The position numbers and the translations under genes are program-made. Of a stretch of DNA of 64,000 nucleotides, positions 62,928 to 64,000 are shown piece by piece; position 1 is the first letter of the stretch, and every line of letters starts with the position of its first letter. Under the pieces are notes generated by a model, which saw nothing but the letters and a program-made list of their open reading frames with translations, searched no databases and had not been told where the DNA came from. This DNA is from Candidatus Rifleibacteriota bacterium (GTDB lineage: Bacteria > Muiribacteriota > Ozemobacteria > Ozemobacterales > Ozemobacteraceae), in contig JAAYVD010000123.1 in assembly GCA_012517355.1 (NCBI GenBank), positions 62,001-126,000 of the forward strand. The letters run 5' to 3'.

Positions 62928-63029
62928 TCGGAATTCCGAGGCCGGGGCTCCGCCATCTCCCGGGCGCCGCTCCACCAGCAGATTTTCCCGCCAGCCATCG
63001 GATTCCCGACGCCAGTGTCGGATTTCCGA
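62928..63029. promoter_or_regulatory. three TCGG-N4-CCGA sites, probable activator-binding sites
   Basis: TCGGAATTCCGA (62928-62939), TCGGATTCCCGA (62998-63009) and TCGGATTTCCGA (63018-63029). The first and third share a longer direct repeat, AGTGTCGGA-WTTCCGAGG. They lie about 85-185 bases upstream of the sigma-54 promoter, the usual position of enhancer sites for NtrC-type regulators. Centres are 70 and 20 bases apart. Confidence 0.7.
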
Positions 63030-63420
63030 GGGAACCAAGGCGCCGCCATGGCCGTCCTGGAAAAGGCCTCTGGAACGGGTTGCCGCAGGACGGGGGGCCT
63101 GGAAGGTGGGCCGGGCGGGTCAGGAAGGGGGGACTGGCCCTTGGTCCAGCTTGCCTCTGGCGGCATCCGACGGGAAACGGATCGTCGCGGACCCGCGCGG
63201 ATCGACGCGGAGGAGGGCGATCGGCATCCGCGTTTCCAGCGTTCATCCGGGGCGAAGACTTCCGTCTCCCGTTGCGGTGCGGTCTGGCCAATCTTTCCGC
63301 CCATCGGGAAACCCATCCCCGACCAAGGCCGGGTGGGGAATCAGCAGACCATGGACTTCTTCCCTCGCGCGAAGGCGCATGGGGAGCGGGTGGCGGAAAG
63401 GCGGATGGTGGCGCCCAGGT

Positions 63421-63714
63421 TCAGGGGGTGCCTGGGGGGGCCAGTTCGAGGTCGGTGATGCCGTGTTCGGCGGCGTAGGTGCGGGCTTCGGCTTCGTCGG
63501 CGAAGGTGCGGACGATGTCGAACTCGCGCCAGACCTTGACGCCGTCGACCAGGCACTCGATCACGCGGCGGGTGACCATGCCCTGGTCGGGCGGGGCGAT
63601 GTCGAGGAGGCAGGGGCGGGGGCCGGCCGCGGCGAGAGCGCGGCACTTGGGGCAGGCCTCGGGGCCGCGGGCGCAATGGGCCATGGGGATGTTCCGGATG
63701 ATGTGGTGGGACAT
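63421..63714 (-). CDS. 97-residue cysteine-containing protein, function unknown
   Basis: A small protein with N-terminal His and Cys residues (HIIRNIPMAHCARG, CPKCRAL) that may bind a metal, then an alpha/beta segment (RRVIECLVDGVKVWREFDIV, EARTYAAEHGI). AGGAGGTG lies seven bases before the ATG at 63714, so independent translation is likely. However, the same frame is open to the window edge without a stop, so it could instead be the C-terminal part of a longer protein. Confidence 0.55.
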   Translation of the reverse strand: MSHHIIRNIPMAHCARGPEACPKCRALAAAGPRPCLLDIAPPDQGMVTRRVIECLVDGVKVWREFDIVRTFADEAEARTYAAEHGITDLELAPPGTP

Positions 63715-64000
63715 GGCGGCACCTCCTGGGGAAGCGAGAGGGTCGGGCAGGGGCGGCAGGGGCTGGGGTCCCGAGTCATCGGGGGGGACCCGGCAGATCC
63801 CCTCGTTGGTCGACAGGAGGCACCCGCCCTGGCCGTCGCCGAGCAGGGCGAGAACCCCGGGGGACAACAGGCCGGGAAAAAGGCCGAGGGAAGCGCGGGC
63901 GCGGGGGCCATCGGTGTAGGGCGGGTCGTAGCGGACGATGGCGTGCGGCCGGCCGTCCGCGGCGTCCTCTTCCGCCCACAGGGAGCCGCGGTCGTCGAGG
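63421..64000 (-). CDS. open frame continuing beyond the window edge (alternative to the 97-residue gene)
   Basis: From the right edge to 63421 the minus-strand frame has no stop. The 95 residues before Met 63714 look protein-like (LDDRGSLWAEE, HAIVRYDPPYTDG, LALLGDGQGGCLLSTNEGIC), in the style of a beta-propeller blade such as those of two-component regulator propellers. Either an upstream gene ends in the cysteine-rich segment, or a frameshift separates two genes. The true start lies outside the window. Confidence 0.45.
   Translation of the reverse strand, partial: LDDRGSLWAEEDAADGRPHAIVRYDPPYTDGPRARASLGLFPGLLSPGVLALLGDGQGGCLLSTNEGICRVPPDDSGPQPLPPLPDPLASPGGAAMSHHIIRNIPMAHCARGPEACPKCRALAAAGPRPCLLDIAPPDQGMVTRRVIECLVDGVKVWREFDIVRTFADEAEARTYAAEHGITDLELAPPGTP

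Larger units (their letters stand above)
62753..63420. other. regulatory intergenic region of the dehydrogenase/kinase operon
   Basis: 668 bases. It holds the sigma-54 promoter (62829-62845), three TCGG-N4-CCGA sites (62928-63029) and CGCGGATCGACGCGG-type short repeats (63180-63230). No gene is supported. Confidence 0.65.

Overview
The window is a GC-rich (roughly two-thirds G+C by eye), densely coded chromosomal segment of a Gram-negative, probably flagellated bacterium. An outer-membrane-type protein, lipoprotein and Sec signal peptides, and a flagellin-type (Maf) glycosyltransferase beside nonulosonic-acid genes support this. I cannot name the phylum from sequence alone. ATP-citrate lyase, a tricorn protease and several dispersed repeat families suggest an uncultured or deep-branching lineage. 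I saw no rRNA, tRNA, CRISPR array, prophage or complete insertion sequence.

Layout. (1) 3-20706, plus strand: a surface/flagellar glycosylation island. It holds the end of ugd, a sugar nucleotidyltransferase, a complete pseudaminic-acid set (pseB, pseC, a spsF-type pseF, pseG, pseI, pseH), a pseudaminic-associated methylase, pseA and a Maf glycosyltransferase. A PAS/PP2C phosphatase, a lipoprotein and an outer-membrane protein follow. Then comes a second set: neuC/legG, neuA/legF, and hisF-, hisH- and wbuX-like genes that make acetamidino sugars. (2) 20719-20898 is a MITE-like inverted-repeat element, followed by trmN6. (3) 21681-25587, minus: an exported NadD-type adenylyltransferase fused to a nucleoside-phosphorylase-like domain, and a polytopic membrane protein. 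(4) 26280-35773: tricorn protease (+), then an ankyrin membrane protein, a PAS/GAF/PP2C phosphatase, a coiled-coil membrane protein and a 39-residue membrane peptide behind an attenuator-like leader (-), then a 96-bp minisatellite. (5) 35774-38918, minus: aclA and aclB under a good sigma-70 promoter. (6) 39425-47663, plus: a secreted protein, a nucleotidyltransferase with a small partner, clpB, a membrane protein and an exported phospholipase-D-family protein. (7) 47925-51562: a divergent PurD-like ATP-grasp protein, an S1/P1 nuclease and a LysR regulator.

(8) 51662-63029, minus, is the most unusual part. A consensus sigma-54 promoter with three upstream TCGG-N4-CCGA sites faces a run of genes. 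In order they are a 65-residue protein, two paralogous ~100-residue proteins, a leucine-dehydrogenase-like gene, a butyrate kinase fused to an ABC_sub_bind (periplasmic-binding-fold) domain, a histidine kinase, an NtrC-type regulator, and a second copy of the dehydrogenase/kinase-fusion pair. Both dehydrogenase copies have lost the same catalytic residues (K68 to R, K80 to A, D115 to E), and the regulator's Walker A lysine is Gln. My reading, an inference, is a sigma-54-controlled acyl-kinase and ligand-sensing module that reuses the branched-chain amino-acid (bcd-buk) gene pair for something other than plain leucine catabolism.

Three repeat families recur. R1 (GGGGACACATGAC core) lies in intergenic regions, often as facing inverted pairs. 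R2 (about 75-90 bp, palindromic) also lies inside pseC and at the 5' end of the outer-membrane protein gene. The third is a set of CGCGGATCAAC-type short tandem motifs.
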